A DNA stretch of 64,000 nucleotides from Microbacterium hominis (GTDB lineage: Bacteria > Actinomycetota > Actinomycetes > Actinomycetales > Microbacteriaceae), in NCBI RefSeq assembly GCF_013282805.1, contig NZ_CP054038.1, positions 2,914,001-2,978,000 on the forward strand. Reading direction: 5' to 3'. Below the pieces are notes generated by a model that searched no databases, was not told the origin of the DNA, and saw nothing but the letters and a program-made list of their open reading frames with translations. The translations under genes were made by a program, and so were the position numbers. Positions 1 to 11,232 of the stretch are shown piece after piece (position 1 is the first letter of the stretch; every line of letters starts with the position of its first letter).

Positions 1-1655
<1,655 letters not shown>

Positions 1656-1713
1656 GGGGTCAATCGTAAGCGGCCGGGTATGAGAGGGGTCTGAACGAAT
1701 TGAAAAAGCCTGG

Positions 1714-2712
1714 TCAGAGCTTGCGCAGCAGCACGCGCTCGACCGTGTGGTTCGCCGCCTTCTCCAGGATGAGCGAGGCGCGGTGCTTGGTGGGCAGCAC
1801 GTTCTCCTCGAGGTTCGGCAGGTTGATCTCGTTCCAGAAGCCGAGCGCCCGCTCGACGGCCTCCTCGTCGGAGAGGTGCGCGAACACGTTGAAGTACGAG
1901 TTCGGGTTCGCGAACGCGCCCGTCTTCAGCGCCATGAAGCGATCGACGTACCACTGCGTGATGTGGCCGGCATCGGCATCCACATAGATGGAGAAGTCGA
2001 ACAGGTCGCTCACCGCGACGTCGTTGGGCGTGGGGGGCGGCTGCAGCACGTTGAGGCCCTCGACGATGACGACGTCGGGGCGGCGCACGGTGACGACCGC
2101 GTCGGGCACGATGTCGTAGCGCATGTGCGAGTAGAACGGGGCCCGCACCTCGGGGGCGCCCGACTTCACCTCGGTGAGGAACGACACGAGCGCGCGCCGG
2201 TCGTACGACTCGGGGAAGCCCTTGCGGGTCATGAGCCCGCGGCGCTCGAGTTCGGCGTTCGGATACAGGAACCCGTCGGTGGTGACCAGTTCGACGCGCG
2301 GGGTTCCGGGCCAGCGGCTCATGAGCTCGCGCAGCAGGCGCGCGATCGTCGACTTGCCGACCGCGACCGACCCCGCGACGCCCACGATGAACGGCGTCGT
2401 CGTGTCGGGCTCGCCGAGGAAGTCGCTCGTGTCGGCGCCCAGGCGCTTGGTCGACTCCGCGTACAGCGACAGCAGGCGCGACAGGGGCAGGTACACCTGC
2501 GCGACCTCGTCGATGTCGAGGCGGTCGCCGAGCCCGCGGATCTGCACGATCTCGGTCTCGGTGAGCGGCTGCGGATTGCCCGAGGCCAGTCGCGCCCATT
2601 CGCGCCGCGGGATCTCCCGGTACAGCGAGAGGGCGGGATCAACAGGGGCATCACCGGCGACCGTCGTGCTCGGGGGCGCGGCGGCGCTGCGGGTCGCTTC
2701 TTCGGCGGACAT
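1714..2712 (-). CDS. coaA: Type I pantothenate kinase
   Basis: ATP-dependent phosphorylation of pantothenate, the first committed step of coenzyme A synthesis; cytosolic. The P-loop [12 protein letters not shown] lies near residues 110-121, followed by TTDGFLYPN and a YFNVFAHL segment near the end, all typical of bacterial CoaA. The 332-residue length fits the family. I chose the ATG giving MSAEEATRS; an ATG three codons upstream (start 2721) is equally possible. The frame stays open further upstream, but that part is low-complexity and unlike CoaA. The gene ends 58 bases before the glmS start and may be cotranscribed with it. It is divergent from the Ppx-like gene. Confidence 0.95.
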   Translation of the reverse strand: MSAEEATRSAAAPPSTTVAGDAPVDPALSLYREIPRREWARLASGNPQPLTETEIVQIRGLGDRLDIDEVAQVYLPLSRLLSLYAESTKRLGADTSDFLGEPDTTTPFIVGVAGSVAVGKSTIARLLRELMSRWPGTPRVELVTTDGFLYPNAELERRGLMTRKGFPESYDRRALVSFLTEVKSGAPEVRAPFYSHMRYDIVPDAVVTVRRPDVVIVEGLNVLQPPPTPNDVAVSDLFDFSIYVDADAGHITQWYVDRFMALKTGAFANPNSYFNVFAHLSDEEAVERALGFWNEINLPNLEENVLPTKHRASLILEKAANHTVERVLLRKL

Positions 2713-2830
2713 CGCGCCCATGCTACGGGATGCCCCGCGCGCGTTCGGCCCCGCTGCGCTGGGCTGTGGACTGGGGATGCCGCACCCGGCCGCCCCCGCG
2801 GCATCCCCTCTCAGCGCTAGTGTGTGAGCC

Positions 2831-3775
2831 GTGCGCCTTGGGGTCCTCGACATCGGCTCGAACACCGTCCACCTGCTCATCGCGAATGTGCGCCCGGGCG
2901 GGAGGCCGCTCGCCGCGACCAGCCAGCGCACCGTGCTGCGGCTCATGCGGTATCTCGGGCCGGACGGCGAGATCACCGAGGAGGGCGTGCGCGCTCTCGT
3001 CGATGCCGTGACCCAGGCCCGCGCGACCGCGAAGGCCGAAGGCGTCGACGAGCTTCTCGCCACGGCGACGAGCGCCGTGCGCGAGGCCGCGAACGGCGCG
3101 GCGGTGATCGCGCGCATCGAAGAGGCGCTCGGTCAGCCGCTGCAGGTGCTGGGCGGTGAGACCGAGGCGCGGTACACGTTCCTCGCGGTGCGGCGCTGGT
3201 TCGGGTGGTCGGCGGGGCAGATCCTGCTGTTCGACATCGGCGGCGGGTCGCTGGAAATCGCCGCGGGAGCGGACGAGCTGCCGGATGCCGCGGAGTCGGT
3301 GCAGCTGGGCGCCGGCCGCATGACCGTGCAGTTCCTGCCGCACGATCCGCCCGGCGAAGACGAGATCCGGGCCCTCCGCGACCACGCGATGGAGCTGCTG
3401 CGGCCGGTCGCCGAGCGCTTCGAGTCGCAGCCTCGTCCCGACCACGTCGTGGGCTCGTCGAAGGCGATCCGCTCGCTCGCGAAGCTCGCGGGGTATCCGG
3501 TGCCCGGCTGGTCGGGCATCGAGCGGATGGTGCTGCCGCGTCGCGAGCTGAAGGCCTGGATTCCGCGCCTGGCCCGGATCCCCGCGTCGGCGCGCCAGGA
3601 GCTTCCGGGCATCACCGCCGACCGCACGTTCCAGATCGTCGCCGGCGCGGTCGTGCTCGAACGCGCGATGAAGGCGATGGATGTCGAGGAGCTCGAAGTC
3701 TCCCCCTGGGCGCTGCGCGAGGGCGTGCTGCTGCGCTACATCGAGTCCCTCCAGTGGAGCGCGCCCGGCGCCTGA
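2831..3775 (+). CDS. Ppx/GppA-family phosphatase (exopolyphosphatase-like)
   Basis: 314 residues with an actin-like ATPase fold. The two phosphate-binding motifs are visible: [10 protein letters not shown] near residues 7-16 and [11 protein letters not shown] near residues 135-145. The short length lacks the extra C-terminal domains of enterobacterial Ppx and matches short actinobacterial Ppx1-type proteins, which hydrolyse short-chain polyphosphate or pppGpp. Which substrate is used cannot be told from sequence. The GTG start gives [11 protein letters not shown], placing the first motif where the family has it. Convergent with glmM, with a long inverted repeat between the stop codons. Confidence 0.9.
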   Translation: MRLGVLDIGSNTVHLLIANVRPGGRPLAATSQRTVLRLMRYLGPDGEITEEGVRALVDAVTQARATAKAEGVDELLATATSAVREAANGAAVIARIEEALGQPLQVLGGETEARYTFLAVRRWFGWSAGQILLFDIGGGSLEIAAGADELPDAAESVQLGAGRMTVQFLPHDPPGEDEIRALRDHAMELLRPVAERFESQPRPDHVVGSSKAIRSLAKLAGYPVPGWSGIERMVLPRRELKAWIPRLARIPASARQELPGITADRTFQIVAGAVVLERAMKAMDVEELEVSPWALREGVLLRYIESLQWSAPGA

Positions 3776-3800
3776 CCCCGGCCCCCGCCCCCAAAAACGC

Positions 3801-3869
3801 CGAGAGTGCACCTGGCGGACGAAGGCGCGGTCTGGTGACTGCGCGCTCGTCCGCCAGATGCACTCTCGC
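3801..3869. terminator. Long inverted repeat between convergent ppx-like gene and glmM
   Basis: Two 22-base arms (3801-3822 and 3848-3869, beginning CGAGAGTGCA) are complementary except at one position, which is a C-A mismatch in plus-strand RNA and a G-U pair in minus-strand RNA. The loop is about 25 bases. It sits in the only gap between two convergent stop codons, so a bidirectional terminator or processing hairpin is likely. There is no U-tract. Confidence 0.6.
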
Positions 3870-3893
3870 GGGAAGGGGTGGGAAGGGGTGGCG

Positions 3894-5249
3894 CTACAGC
3901 GCGAGTTGCGAGGCCACGACGCCGGCGAGGCGGTCGGCGTGCTCCCGCGCGGTCTCGGCCGACGCGGCCTCGACCATCACGCGCACGAGCGCCTCGGTGC
4001 CAGACGCGCGCAGCAGCACGCGGCCGGTGTCGCCGAGCGTCGCCTCCGACTCCGCCACCGCGGCGGCCACGACCGGATCGGCCACCCGCGAGCGGTCGAC
4101 GTCCTTCACGTTCACGAGCACCTGCGGGTACACCGTCATGATGGATGCCAGCTCGGCGAGCGTCTTGCCCGTGCGGGCCATCTCGGCCACCAGGTGCAGT
4201 CCCGTGAGCAGGCCGTCGCCGGTGGTCGCGTACTGGCTCATGATGACGTGTCCGGACTGCTCGCCACCGAGCGAGAAGCCGCCCTGGTTCATGCGCTCCA
4301 GCACATAGCGGTCGCCGACCGCGGTCTGCTCGACGCGGATGCCGTGCGCGTCCATCGCGCGGTGCAGCCCGAGGTTGCTCATCACGGTGGCGACCAGGGT
4401 GTCGTCGGCGAGCTCGCCGCGCTCCTTCATCGCCACGGCGAGGATCGCCATGATCTGGTCGCCGTCGACCACGTTGCCCTGCGCGTCGACCGCGAGGCAC
4501 CGGTCGGCGTCGCCATCGTGGGCGATGCCCACATCGGCGCCGTGGGCGCGCACCGCGTCGGCGAGCTTGTCGAGGTGGGTCGAGCCGACGCCGTCGTTGA
4601 TGTTGATGCCGTCGGGGTCGGCGCCGATCACGGTGACGCGGGCGCCGGCGTCCTTGAACGTCTCGGGCGAGACTCCGGATGCCGCGCCGTGCGCGCAGTC
4701 GAGCACGACGTGGATGCCCTCGAGCTGGTGCGGGAGGGAGGCGAGCAGGTGCACGACGTAGCGGTCTTCGGCGTCGGCGAAGCGGCGGATGCGTCCCACA
4801 TCGGCACCGGTCGGCTGCAGCTTCGGACCCGCCATGGCGTGCTCGATGCGCTGCTCGACGATGTCGGGCAGCTTCACGCCGCCGCGGGCGAAGATCTTGA
4901 TGCCGTTGTCGGGGGCCGGGTTGTGCGAGGCCGACACCATCACGCCGAAGTCGGCGTCGATGTCGGCGATCAGGAACGCGGTCGCGGGCGTGGGCAGCAC
5001 GCCGGCGTCGAACACGTCGACGCCCGACGAGGCCAGGCCCGCCTCGACGGCGGCCGAGAGGAACTCGCCCGACACGCGCGGGTCGCGCGCGACGACGGCG
5101 GTGAGACGCTTGCCGGCGGCGCGGCGCGCCTCGGCAGAACGGCCCTGGCCCAGGACGACAGCGGTCGCCTGGGCCAGGGTGAGCGCGAGATCGGCGGTGA
5201 GGGGGCCGTTGGCCAGCCCCCTCACCCCGTCCGTGCCAAAGAGCGGCAT
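3894..5249 (-). CDS. glmM: Phosphoglucosamine mutase
   Basis: Interconverts glucosamine-6-phosphate and glucosamine-1-phosphate, the step after GlmS toward UDP-GlcNAc. The 451 residues match the family. The N-terminus [11 protein letters not shown] is typical. The phosphoserine loop [12 protein letters not shown] carries the catalytic serine at about residue 108. The metal-binding DGDADR is present, and GEQSGH and a C-terminal [12 protein letters not shown] phosphate-binding loop are visible. It follows rpsI by 16 bases on the same strand, so it may be read from the ribosomal-protein transcript, an arrangement common in actinobacteria. Confidence 0.97.
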   Translation of the reverse strand: MPLFGTDGVRGLANGPLTADLALTLAQATAVVLGQGRSAEARRAAGKRLTAVVARDPRVSGEFLSAAVEAGLASSGVDVFDAGVLPTPATAFLIADIDADFGVMVSASHNPAPDNGIKIFARGGVKLPDIVEQRIEHAMAGPKLQPTGADVGRIRRFADAEDRYVVHLLASLPHQLEGIHVVLDCAHGAASGVSPETFKDAGARVTVIGADPDGININDGVGSTHLDKLADAVRAHGADVGIAHDGDADRCLAVDAQGNVVDGDQIMAILAVAMKERGELADDTLVATVMSNLGLHRAMDAHGIRVEQTAVGDRYVLERMNQGGFSLGGEQSGHVIMSQYATTGDGLLTGLHLVAEMARTGKTLAELASIMTVYPQVLVNVKDVDRSRVADPVVAAAVAESEATLGDTGRVLLRASGTEALVRVMVEAASAETAREHADRLAGVVASQLAL

Positions 5250-5265
5250 ACGGAAGGTGAGCCGA

Positions 5266-5739
5266 TCAGCGCTTCGAGTACTGAGGCGCCTTGCGGGCCT
5301 TCTTGAGACCAGCCTTCTTGCGCTCCTTCACGCGAGCGTCGCGCGAGAGGAAGCCGGCCTTCTTGAGGGTCGGGCGGTTGTGCTCGGCGTCGATCTCGTT
5401 GAGCGCGCGGGCGATGCCCAGGCGCAGCGCGCCGGCCTGACCCGAGGGGCCACCACCGTGGATGCGCGCGATGACGTCGTACGCACCGGTGAGGTTGAGC
5501 ACCGTGAAGGGGTCGGTCACCAGCTGCTGGTGGAGCTTGTTCGGGAAGTAGTCCTCGAACGTGCGGCCGTTGATGGTGATGGTGCCCGAGCCGGGGACGA
5601 GGCGCACGCGAGCGATGGCCTGCTTGCGACGGCCGACAGCGGCGCCGGGAACCGAGAGCACGGGGCGCTCGGTCGCGACGGCGGTCTGGTCGACGGGGGT
5701 CTCGGTGGAGTAGTTCTGCGGGGTGTCGGTGTTCGCCAC
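5266..5739 (-). CDS. rpsI: 30S ribosomal protein S9
   Basis: Small-subunit protein whose C-terminal tail reaches the P-site tRNA. The core contains [31 protein letters not shown] and the invariant basic end [13 protein letters not shown] took the GTG at 5739 ([11 protein letters not shown]): an AAGGA ribosome-binding site lies seven bases upstream. This gives 157 residues, with the N-terminal extension usual in actinobacteria. It is 26 bases after rplM, the classic L13-S9 operon. Confidence 0.97.
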   Translation of the reverse strand: MANTDTPQNYSTETPVDQTAVATERPVLSVPGAAVGRRKQAIARVRLVPGSGTITINGRTFEDYFPNKLHQQLVTDPFTVLNLTGAYDVIARIHGGGPSGQAGALRLGIARALNEIDAEHNRPTLKKAGFLSRDARVKERKKAGLKKARKAPQYSKR

Positions 5740-5765
5740 GAGTGTGTCCTTGTTCTCTTCGGCGC

Positions 5766-6212
5766 TTACTGGGCGACCTGGTCGAGGGTGTACGTCTTGG
5801 GCTGCTGAGCGGCGTGCGGGTGCTCGGCGCCACGGTAGACCTTCAGCTTCGAGAGCTGCTGGCGGCCCAGGGTGTTCTTGGGGAGCATGCCGCGCACGGC
5901 CTTCTCCACCGCGCGAACGGGGTTCTTCTCGAGGAGCTCCGAGTAGGTGACAGCCTTGAGGCCGCCCGGGTAGCCCGAGTGACGGTAGGCCTTCTTCTGC
6001 TCGAGCTTCTGGCCGGTCAGGGCGACCTTCTCGGCGTTGATGATGACGACGAAGTCGCCGGTGTCGACGTGGTTGGCGAACGTCGGCTTGTGCTTGCCGC
6101 GGAGGAGGGCGGCGGCGTGCGAGGCGAGGCGTCCGAGGACGACGTCGGTCGCGTCGATGACCAGCCACTCGCGCTGGGTCTCGCCAGCCTTGGGGGTGTA
6201 AGTGCGCGTCAC
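5766..6212 (-). CDS. rplM: 50S ribosomal protein L13
   Basis: Early-assembly large-subunit protein. 148 residues containing [42 protein letters not shown] and [12 protein letters not shown], all diagnostic of L13. The start is a GTG giving [11 protein letters not shown]; the frame continues upstream without family similarity. First gene of the rplM-rpsI(-glmM) transcript. The 190 bases up to the next gene presumably hold its promoter and leader, but I cannot define boxes with confidence. Confidence 0.97.
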   Translation of the reverse strand: MTRTYTPKAGETQREWLVIDATDVVLGRLASHAAALLRGKHKPTFANHVDTGDFVVIINAEKVALTGQKLEQKKAYRHSGYPGGLKAVTYSELLEKNPVRAVEKAVRGMLPKNTLGRQQLSKLKVYRGAEHPHAAQQPKTYTLDQVAQ

Positions 6213-6402
6213 AGTAGTGCTGCTTTCTTGATTCGAACGGAGAGGTTCGTGAATCCCACTCCGGGGTGGTTCGCACTCGTGAGACGAGAGGAACACGCCG
6301 ATGGAGGGCTCACGTTCGTCGGGCCGGTTCAGCAGAGCCGGACACCAAAGATCAAGCTTACGCCAGATGGATGCCAGAGCCAAACCGACCGCCGGCCCGC
6401 AC

Positions 6403-8103
6403 TCACGGGGCCGGGCACACGACGTACGCCCCGACGCGGGCCAGTTCTTCGCAGGGCCGGGGCGGCTCGCCGGTCCACAGGCGCGGCCATTCCGCGACGG
6501 CGGGTCCGGCATCCACCAATCCCACGTGCTTGCCGGCGAGGAACGCGATGCTCACCCCGACCCCCCATTGCACGGCGAGCCCGTCCGACGCGGCCACCTC
6601 CGGCACGGAACTCACGCGCGCCGCGACGCGCTGCTGGTCCCACAGCTTCACGGGGAACGGCGTGCCCACGATCGCGTGCAGCGTCACGCTCGCGGCGAGC
6701 GCGAGCACGATCCCGCCGAGCGCCGCCTGCGCGACCGCGGCGACCGATGCGGCCAGCACGCCGCGTCCGCGGGCGCGGGCCAGCGGCCGGGATGCCGCGG
6801 CCGAGCGCGCGACGCCCCGCCAGCCGAACCACGCGACGGCGACGACCATGCCCGCGAACGCGAACATGCCGGGCGACGGATGCCGGATCCACACCGGGGT
6901 GTGCGACGACGCGATCCACCACAGCGGGTAGGCGGCGAGGCCCGTGAGGCCCAGCACCCCGACCAGCACGACGTCGCGCACCGGCCACTCCCCCGCCTGC
7001 GCCGGTCCTTCGTCTCGCTGCGCTCGCTCACGGGCCCGGCGCTCGTCGCCCGACCCCGGCCCCCGGCGCTCACCCGAGACCGGTCCCTGAGCGAGGGAGC
7101 GCAGCGACCCAGACGAAGGGCGCCCCGCCGACGCGGGCGGCGCGGTCGCGGCATCCACCTCTGTGCGCACCTCGCCCCTCGCGCGCGCGGCCGCCACCAC
7201 GAACGCCGCGACGACGCCGGCGAGCACGATCGCCGCCAGCACGATCGCCGCCCACGCGGGCACGAACCAGGCGTCGGCGAGCGCGGCGAGCTTGCCGCCG
7301 GGGTTCGGCGGGGCGGGCGCCTGGCCGCCCGAGAGCACGAAGTCGCGGAACGCGCGCGTGCTGTCGATGTAGGCGGGCCCGCCGAGCGTGAGGAGCTTCG
7401 CCCCCTCGAAGAGCGCGGTCGGCACGATCGCCAGGGCTGCGGCCGGCAGCACCCGCAGGATCCGCTGCCAGATCGACGCGCCGGCGACGGCGAAGAAGAC
7501 GTACAGCACGAGCGCGGGGATCGCGAGCAGGGCGATGAACTTCGCCTGCACGGCGAGGCCGAGAAGCAGCCCGCCCAGCCACGGCCGCCGGCGCGCGGCC
7601 ACCGCCGCCCACACGATGAGCGCCGCCGCGGGGATCTCGCCGAGCACGTCGGCGGGGCCCTGCACCGGGGAGGGCAGCCCGTTCGCGTTGACGGCGAGCG
7701 GGGTGGATGCCGCCACCAGCCCGCCCCAGGGGCCTGCCACGCCGCGCCCGATGATCCACAGGCCCGCGACCAGGGCGATCCAGAACAGCACCGCGATCGC
7801 GCGGCCGCCGTAGACGGGATCGATGCCGATCGCAAGGAGTCCGGCGATCGGCAGCAGCAGCGCGGGCCCCGTCGAGATGCGCACGTCGAAGGGCGTGATG
7901 GTCGAGCCCGAGAGCGTGCCGTCGCTGGAGTATCCGAGCCCGGCGACGAGGTTGCGGGGCACGGTGAGGTTGAAGGCTTCGTCCTCCCACAGGCGCGCCT
8001 GCCCGTAGCTGGAGACCAGCACGAACACGGTCGCCGCCGCGACCCCCGCCGCGGCGAGCAGGAACAGCGTTCGCTGTACGGTGCTGCGCGGCATCCAGGT
8101 CAT
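6403..8103 (-). CDS. Polytopic membrane protein, GT-C glycosyltransferase-like
   Basis: 566 residues with about ten hydrophobic segments. A charged WEDEAFN motif follows the first segment, the position where GT-C enzymes (ArnT/PMT type) carry catalytic acidic residues in the first extracytoplasmic loop. It would use a polyprenyl-phosphate sugar donor to decorate a surface polymer; the acceptor is unknown. Around residues 320-375 is a hydrophilic insert encoded by two inverted copies of a dispersed repeat (near 7006-7036 and 7081-7122), so the repeat has spread within the reading frame. The neighbouring GT2 and GtrA genes form the donor synthase, flippase and transferase trio. Family assignment rests on topology and the acidic motif only. 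Confidence 0.7.
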   Translation of the reverse strand: MTWMPRSTVQRTLFLLAAAGVAAATVFVLVSSYGQARLWEDEAFNLTVPRNLVAGLGYSSDGTLSGSTITPFDVRISTGPALLLPIAGLLAIGIDPVYGGRAIAVLFWIALVAGLWIIGRGVAGPWGGLVAASTPLAVNANGLPSPVQGPADVLGEIPAAALIVWAAVAARRRPWLGGLLLGLAVQAKFIALLAIPALVLYVFFAVAGASIWQRILRVLPAAALAIVPTALFEGAKLLTLGGPAYIDSTRAFRDFVLSGGQAPAPPNPGGKLAALADAWFVPAWAAIVLAAIVLAGVVAAFVVAAARARGEVRTEVDAATAPPASAGRPSSGSLRSLAQGPVSGERRGPGSGDERRARERAQRDEGPAQAGEWPVRDVVLVGVLGLTGLAAYPLWWIASSHTPVWIRHPSPGMFAFAGMVVAVAWFGWRGVARSAAASRPLARARGRGVLAASVAAVAQAALGGIVLALAASVTLHAIVGTPFPVKLWDQQRVAARVSSVPEVAASDGLAVQWGVGVSIAFLAGKHVGLVDAGPAVAEWPRLWTGEPPRPCEELARVGAYVVCPAP

Positions 8104-8131
8104 CGGTCTCGGCTCGGGATCAGCGGGCTCG

Positions 8132-8182
8132 GGGTCATCTGGGCGCGGGTCATCGGGCGCGGGTCATCGGGCGCGGGTCATC
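8132..8182. repeat. Short tandem repeat between two glycosyltransferase genes
   Basis: A GGGTCATC-containing unit of about 14 bases recurs three to four times and includes the stop codon of the GT2 gene on the minus strand. It probably arose by slippage. Confidence 0.6.
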
Positions 8183-8966
8183 CGGCCCGGCCGGGCGACA
8201 GCGACACGCGCCAGAGTTCGACGGCGGCGTCGCGCACGAAGCGGCGCAGGCGCGCCGGCGGAAGCTTCGGACGTGCGGGCGTGGCGCCCCACATCGTGCC
8301 GTTCGCGTCGCCGCCGCGGCGCGGGAGGCTGCGCACCGACACGTAGCGCACTCCGTAGCCGCGGCGCACCTCCAGCAGCGAGAAGTGCACGTGCGGGATG
8401 ATCGCCTCGGCGGGGATCTGCGCGAGCAGCTCCCGCACGACGGCGGGGCGGTACGCACGCAGGGGCGTGTTGACGTCGGGCACCTGGCGTCCCGCGGCGA
8501 GCGCGATCGTCGCGGCGGTGAACGCCGTGATCGCGCGGCGGAACCACGGGTCGCTGCGCTCGCGCCGCACCCCGTGCACGACGTCGGCGCCCAGGCGGTG
8601 CAGGGCCGCCGCGACGCGGGCGATGTCGGCGCCGAGGAACTGTCCGTCGCCGTCGACGTGCACGATCACCTCGGGATCGAGGTCGAGCCCCGCGCGGTAC
8701 GCGGCGAGCGCCGTGGGGCCGTGGCCCCGGTTGACGGGTGCGTGGATCACGTGCAGTTCGCTGTCTGCGTCGGCCCAGTCGTCGAGGACTTCGGCCGTGG
8801 CATCGGTCGAGGTGTCGTCGACCACGACGATGCTCAACGTGTCGCAGATCGGATGGAGGTGCTCCGCGATCTCATCCAGGAACCCGGCGATCCCCTCCGC
8901 TTCATTGTGCGCAGGCATGACCACCGCGAGATGACTGATCGGCAACGCTCGAAACCCCCGCCCCAC
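8178..8966 (-). CDS. Family 2 glycosyltransferase (polyprenyl-phosphate sugar synthase type)
   Basis: 262 residues of GT-A fold. VVMPAHNEAEGI opens the nucleotide-binding region, VVVDDTSTDAT follows, and VDGDGQF near residues 101-107 is the metal-binding DxD motif. These match dolichol-phosphate-mannose-synthase-like and GtrB-like enzymes, which load a sugar onto a lipid phosphate carrier at the inner membrane face. It has no strong C-terminal membrane segments. The GTG start gives MGRGFRALP; later starts are possible. It is divergent from the GtrA gene and upstream of the GT-C-like gene, supporting a gtrABC-like pathway. Confidence 0.85.
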   Translation of the reverse strand: MGRGFRALPISHLAVVMPAHNEAEGIAGFLDEIAEHLHPICDTLSIVVVDDTSTDATAEVLDDWADADSELHVIHAPVNRGHGPTALAAYRAGLDLDPEVIVHVDGDGQFLGADIARVAAALHRLGADVVHGVRRERSDPWFRRAITAFTAATIALAAGRQVPDVNTPLRAYRPAVVRELLAQIPAEAIIPHVHFSLLEVRRGYGVRYVSVRSLPRRGGDANGTMWGATPARPKLPPARLRRFVRDAAVELWRVSLSPGRAG

Positions 8967-9019
8967 GAGGTCGAAGCCGACCCGGGTGGTCGACGCTGTC
9001 GTAGTAGCGTAATGCAGAC

Positions 9020-9490
9020 ATGACCCGCCGAAATCGCTATCGACGCCTCGCCGGGCTTGGCGCCCGGTTCCTTGTCGTCGGCGGGATCAGCACGCTCATC
9101 GAGGTCGCCGTGTTCAACGTGCTGTTCCTCGGTCTCGGCTGGGATCCCGTCGGCGCGAAGATCGTCGCCTCGCTCGTCGCGCTGGTGAACGCGTACTTCG
9201 GGAATCGGGAGTGGACGTTCCGCTCCCGCGGCCAGCACGGACGCGTCACGGAGATCGCGCTGTTCGTCATCGTGAATGCGGCGTGCACGGCTCTGGGCGC
9301 ACTGCTGGTGTGGGTGGGAGTCGAGGCGGCGTCGGCGGTGCTCGACCGCGAGGTCGGCGCGTTCGTGGTGAACGCCGTGAACCTCGCGAGCATCGTGATC
9401 GTGGTTCTGGCGCGATTCCTGCTGTACCACTTCGTCGTCTTCCGCGGCGAGCGTCGCCGCGTCACCCCCGCCCCGGGCCCAACTCCCTGA
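9020..9490 (+). CDS. GtrA-family membrane protein
   Basis: 156 residues with four predicted membrane helices and the family signatures FLVVGGISTLIE in helix 1 and NAYFGNREWTFRS after helix 2. GtrA proteins are thought to flip polyprenyl-phosphate-linked sugars across the membrane. It is divergent from a GT2 gene, 53 bases apart, so the two probably share a promoter region. The last seven bases overlap the start of a cluster of dispersed repeats. Confidence 0.88.
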   Translation: MTRRNRYRRLAGLGARFLVVGGISTLIEVAVFNVLFLGLGWDPVGAKIVASLVALVNAYFGNREWTFRSRGQHGRVTEIALFVIVNAACTALGALLVWVGVEAASAVLDREVGAFVVNAVNLASIVIVVLARFLLYHFVVFRGERRRVTPAPGPTP

Positions 9491-9574
9491 GCGAGCCGCA
9501 ACCCCCGACCAGGTCGCTGAGCGACCCGCAGCCCCCGACCAGGTCCCTGAGCGAGCGCAGCGAGACGAAGGGCC
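9483..9574. repeat. Dispersed repeat family A, three tandem copies
   Basis: Three adjacent copies of a unit resembling AGGTCCCTGAGCGAGCGCAG followed by CGAGACGAAGGG. The first two are degenerate and the third is complete. Inner parts are self-complementary (CTGAGCGAG, CTCGCTGCG-type arms), so it can fold. Other copies occur near 7006, 7081, 41891, 54872 and 57997 in this window. Confidence 0.85.
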
Positions 9575-9617
9575 GCACCCCCGCAACGGCCGCCCGCCGA
9601 ACGCCAGCGCGCCCCGC

Positions 9618-10337
9618 CTACGACAGCAGCAATGCCAGTCCGAGCGCGTTCGAGACGACGTGGGCGACGATCGCACCGCCGATGCGGCCGGTCAGGACCG
9701 TGAGCAGTGCGCACCCGAGACCGACCGTGACGCTGCCGACGATCAGCCCGAGCGGAATCGGGCCGGTCACCGCCAGCGCGTGCAGCGCGACGAATCCGAG
9801 CACCGAGGCGAGCACCGACGCCACCGCCGCGGCCACGGCGCCCACCGGGCGCGCGAGCACCTGCGCGAGGGAGCGCTGCAGCAGGCCGCGGAAGAACAGC
9901 TCCTCGACCACCGGCGTCACCACGACCACCCCGAGCGCGATCACGACGATGGTGACCGTGTCGGGCGGACCGAAGGGGCCCGCGAGCGAGCCGGTGGTGG
10001 GCGCGACGAGTTCGACGATCGCGCGGGCGAGCAGGCCGACGGCGATCCCCGAGGCCGCGTCGATCCACACCCACGACCCGAATCGATGGATGCCGGCCGC
10101 GGCGCCCCCGCGGGCGATGACGGCCGCCACGATGACGGCGGCCACCAGTGGCGTCGACACCAGCACGAGGTCGACGATCGCGGACTCGGTCGCACCGAGC
10201 CCGAAGAACAGGCGCGAGAGGGTCGGATAGGCGAGGAGCACGAGTGCGGCGAGCGCGAACCCTCCGGCGGCGATGAGGAGCGCGGCACCGGGCCGTGCGA
10301 ACACCGCTCCGCGGGCGATGACGCCGGCGGGCGGCAT
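9618..10337 (-). CDS. CPBP-family intramembrane metalloprotease
   Basis: A polytopic membrane protein with EELFFRGLLQ near residue 143, the EExxxR motif of CPBP (Abi/Rce1-like) proteases, followed by a histidine in FVALHALAV and an N-containing last helix (VVSNALGL). The family cleaves prenylated or membrane-bound substrates or acts in surface-protein maturation; the target is unknown. I chose ATG at 10337 (MPPAGVIARG), giving 239 residues. The frame is open to a GTG at 10499, but those codons would lie in the terminator hairpin of the upstream gene and encode an Ala/Gly/Ser-rich stretch. Confidence 0.85.
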   Translation of the reverse strand: MPPAGVIARGAVFARPGAALLIAAGGFALAALVLLAYPTLSRLFFGLGATESAIVDLVLVSTPLVAAVIVAAVIARGGAAAGIHRFGSWVWIDAASGIAVGLLARAIVELVAPTTGSLAGPFGPPDTVTIVVIALGVVVVTPVVEELFFRGLLQRSLAQVLARPVGAVAAAVASVLASVLGFVALHALAVTGPIPLGLIVGSVTVGLGCALLTVLTGRIGGAIVAHVVSNALGLALLLS

Positions 10338-10461
10338 CCCCTCGTCCGTTCCGCGTTCAGCCCGCGAGAGCACCCCCGCCGACGACCCCGCGCGCGCCGC
10401 GGAAGCCCCCGCGACACTCCCCGCAAACCCCGCAGAAGCCCCCGTGGAGACCCCCGCAGAC

Positions 10462-10497
10462 GACGAAGACCCCGAACGTGCGTCCGGGGTCTTCGTC
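10462..10497 (-). terminator. Hairpin after the LPXTG gene
   Basis: Two perfectly complementary 13-base arms (10462-10474 and 10485-10497; GACGAAGACCCCG and its complement) with a 10-base loop lie ten bases after the LPXTG gene's stop codon. This is a strong intrinsic-type stem without a clear U-tract. Confidence 0.7.
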
Positions 10498-10506
10498 ACG
10501 TTCTGC

Positions 10507-11049
10507 TCAGCTGTCGCTGTTGGCGGCTGCGCGGCGGCGTGCCATCGCAGCGGTCACGGCGATGCCGCCGATGCCGAGGGCGCCGACGCCCAGCCAGATG
10601 GCCGCGGCGGGAACCGTGCCACCGGTGGCGGGCAGCTCGCTGCCGCCGCCGCTGCCGCCCGTGGTGGAACCCGTGGCGGTGACGGTGACCGAGCCGGAGT
10701 TGCCGGCGGAGTCGGTGGCGGCGATGGTGAAGGTGCCGGCGGCGGGCGCGGTGAACGAAGCGCTCAGCGAGCCGTCATCGGCAACGGTCTTGGTGATGGT
10801 GGTCGATCCGTTCGCGGTGGCGAGCACGATCGACGACAGCGACCCCGCACCCACGCCGGGGCCGCTCGCGGTGATCTCGACGGAGCCGGGGGTGAGCCCC
10901 GTGCACTCGACGGTCGACGTGGCGCCGACGGCGATGGTCGCGGGCGAGGCCGAGCACGCGATGGCGGTCGGGTATGCCTGTGCAGCTGCGGAGCCGGCGA
11001 GCACGATCGCCCCGGCGATTCCGAGAGCGGTCAGTGTCTTCTTCAGCAT
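10507..11049 (-). CDS. LPXTG-anchored cell-surface protein
   Basis: 180 residues. A signal peptide (MLKKTLTALGIAGAIVLAG, cleaved near AQAYP) is followed by one Ig-like beta-rich domain and a Gly/Ser-rich spacer. Then comes the sorting signal: LPATGG near residue 139, a hydrophobic helix and the basic tail ARRRAAANSDS. Sortase would link it to peptidoglycan. I chose the internal ATG so that the signal peptide starts in the usual way; a GGGGA lies eight bases upstream. No sortase gene is in the window. Function beyond surface display is unknown. Confidence 0.88.
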   Translation of the reverse strand: MLKKTLTALGIAGAIVLAGSAAAQAYPTAIACSASPATIAVGATSTVECTGLTPGSVEITASGPGVGAGSLSSIVLATANGSTTITKTVADDGSLSASFTAPAAGTFTIAATDSAGNSGSVTVTATGSTTGGSGGGSELPATGGTVPAAAIWLGVGALGIGGIAVTAAMARRRAAANSDS

Positions 11050-11053
11050 GTGA

Positions 11054-11067
11054 TGTATCCCCAGTAG
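11054..11067 (-). promoter_or_regulatory. Leader motif CTACTGGGGATACA
   Basis: Lies immediately upstream of the LPXTG gene. The same core CTACTGGGGA plus ACA occurs in front of the other large secreted protein at 18967-18980. It may double as the ribosome-binding site (GGGGA) or be a shared control element. Confidence 0.4.
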
Positions 11068-11232
11068 GACGACGGCTGTGTGTGGAGGGTACACAAAAGA
11101 GATCTCGAATCGTCCCCATTGATTCCCCAGCGATTGCCAGGCTAGCGCACAGGTACCGACATCGCCATCGCGAGGGCGGTTACGAGCAGGTAAAACCTGC
11201 CGGCCCGGCGTGTCAGCCGCCTCGGCGTCGGG

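Noticed and set aside
10338..10499. GTG start at 10499 for the first CPBP protease
   Set aside because: These codons lie in the terminator hairpin of the upstream gene and encode a non-conserved Ala/Ser/Gly run.
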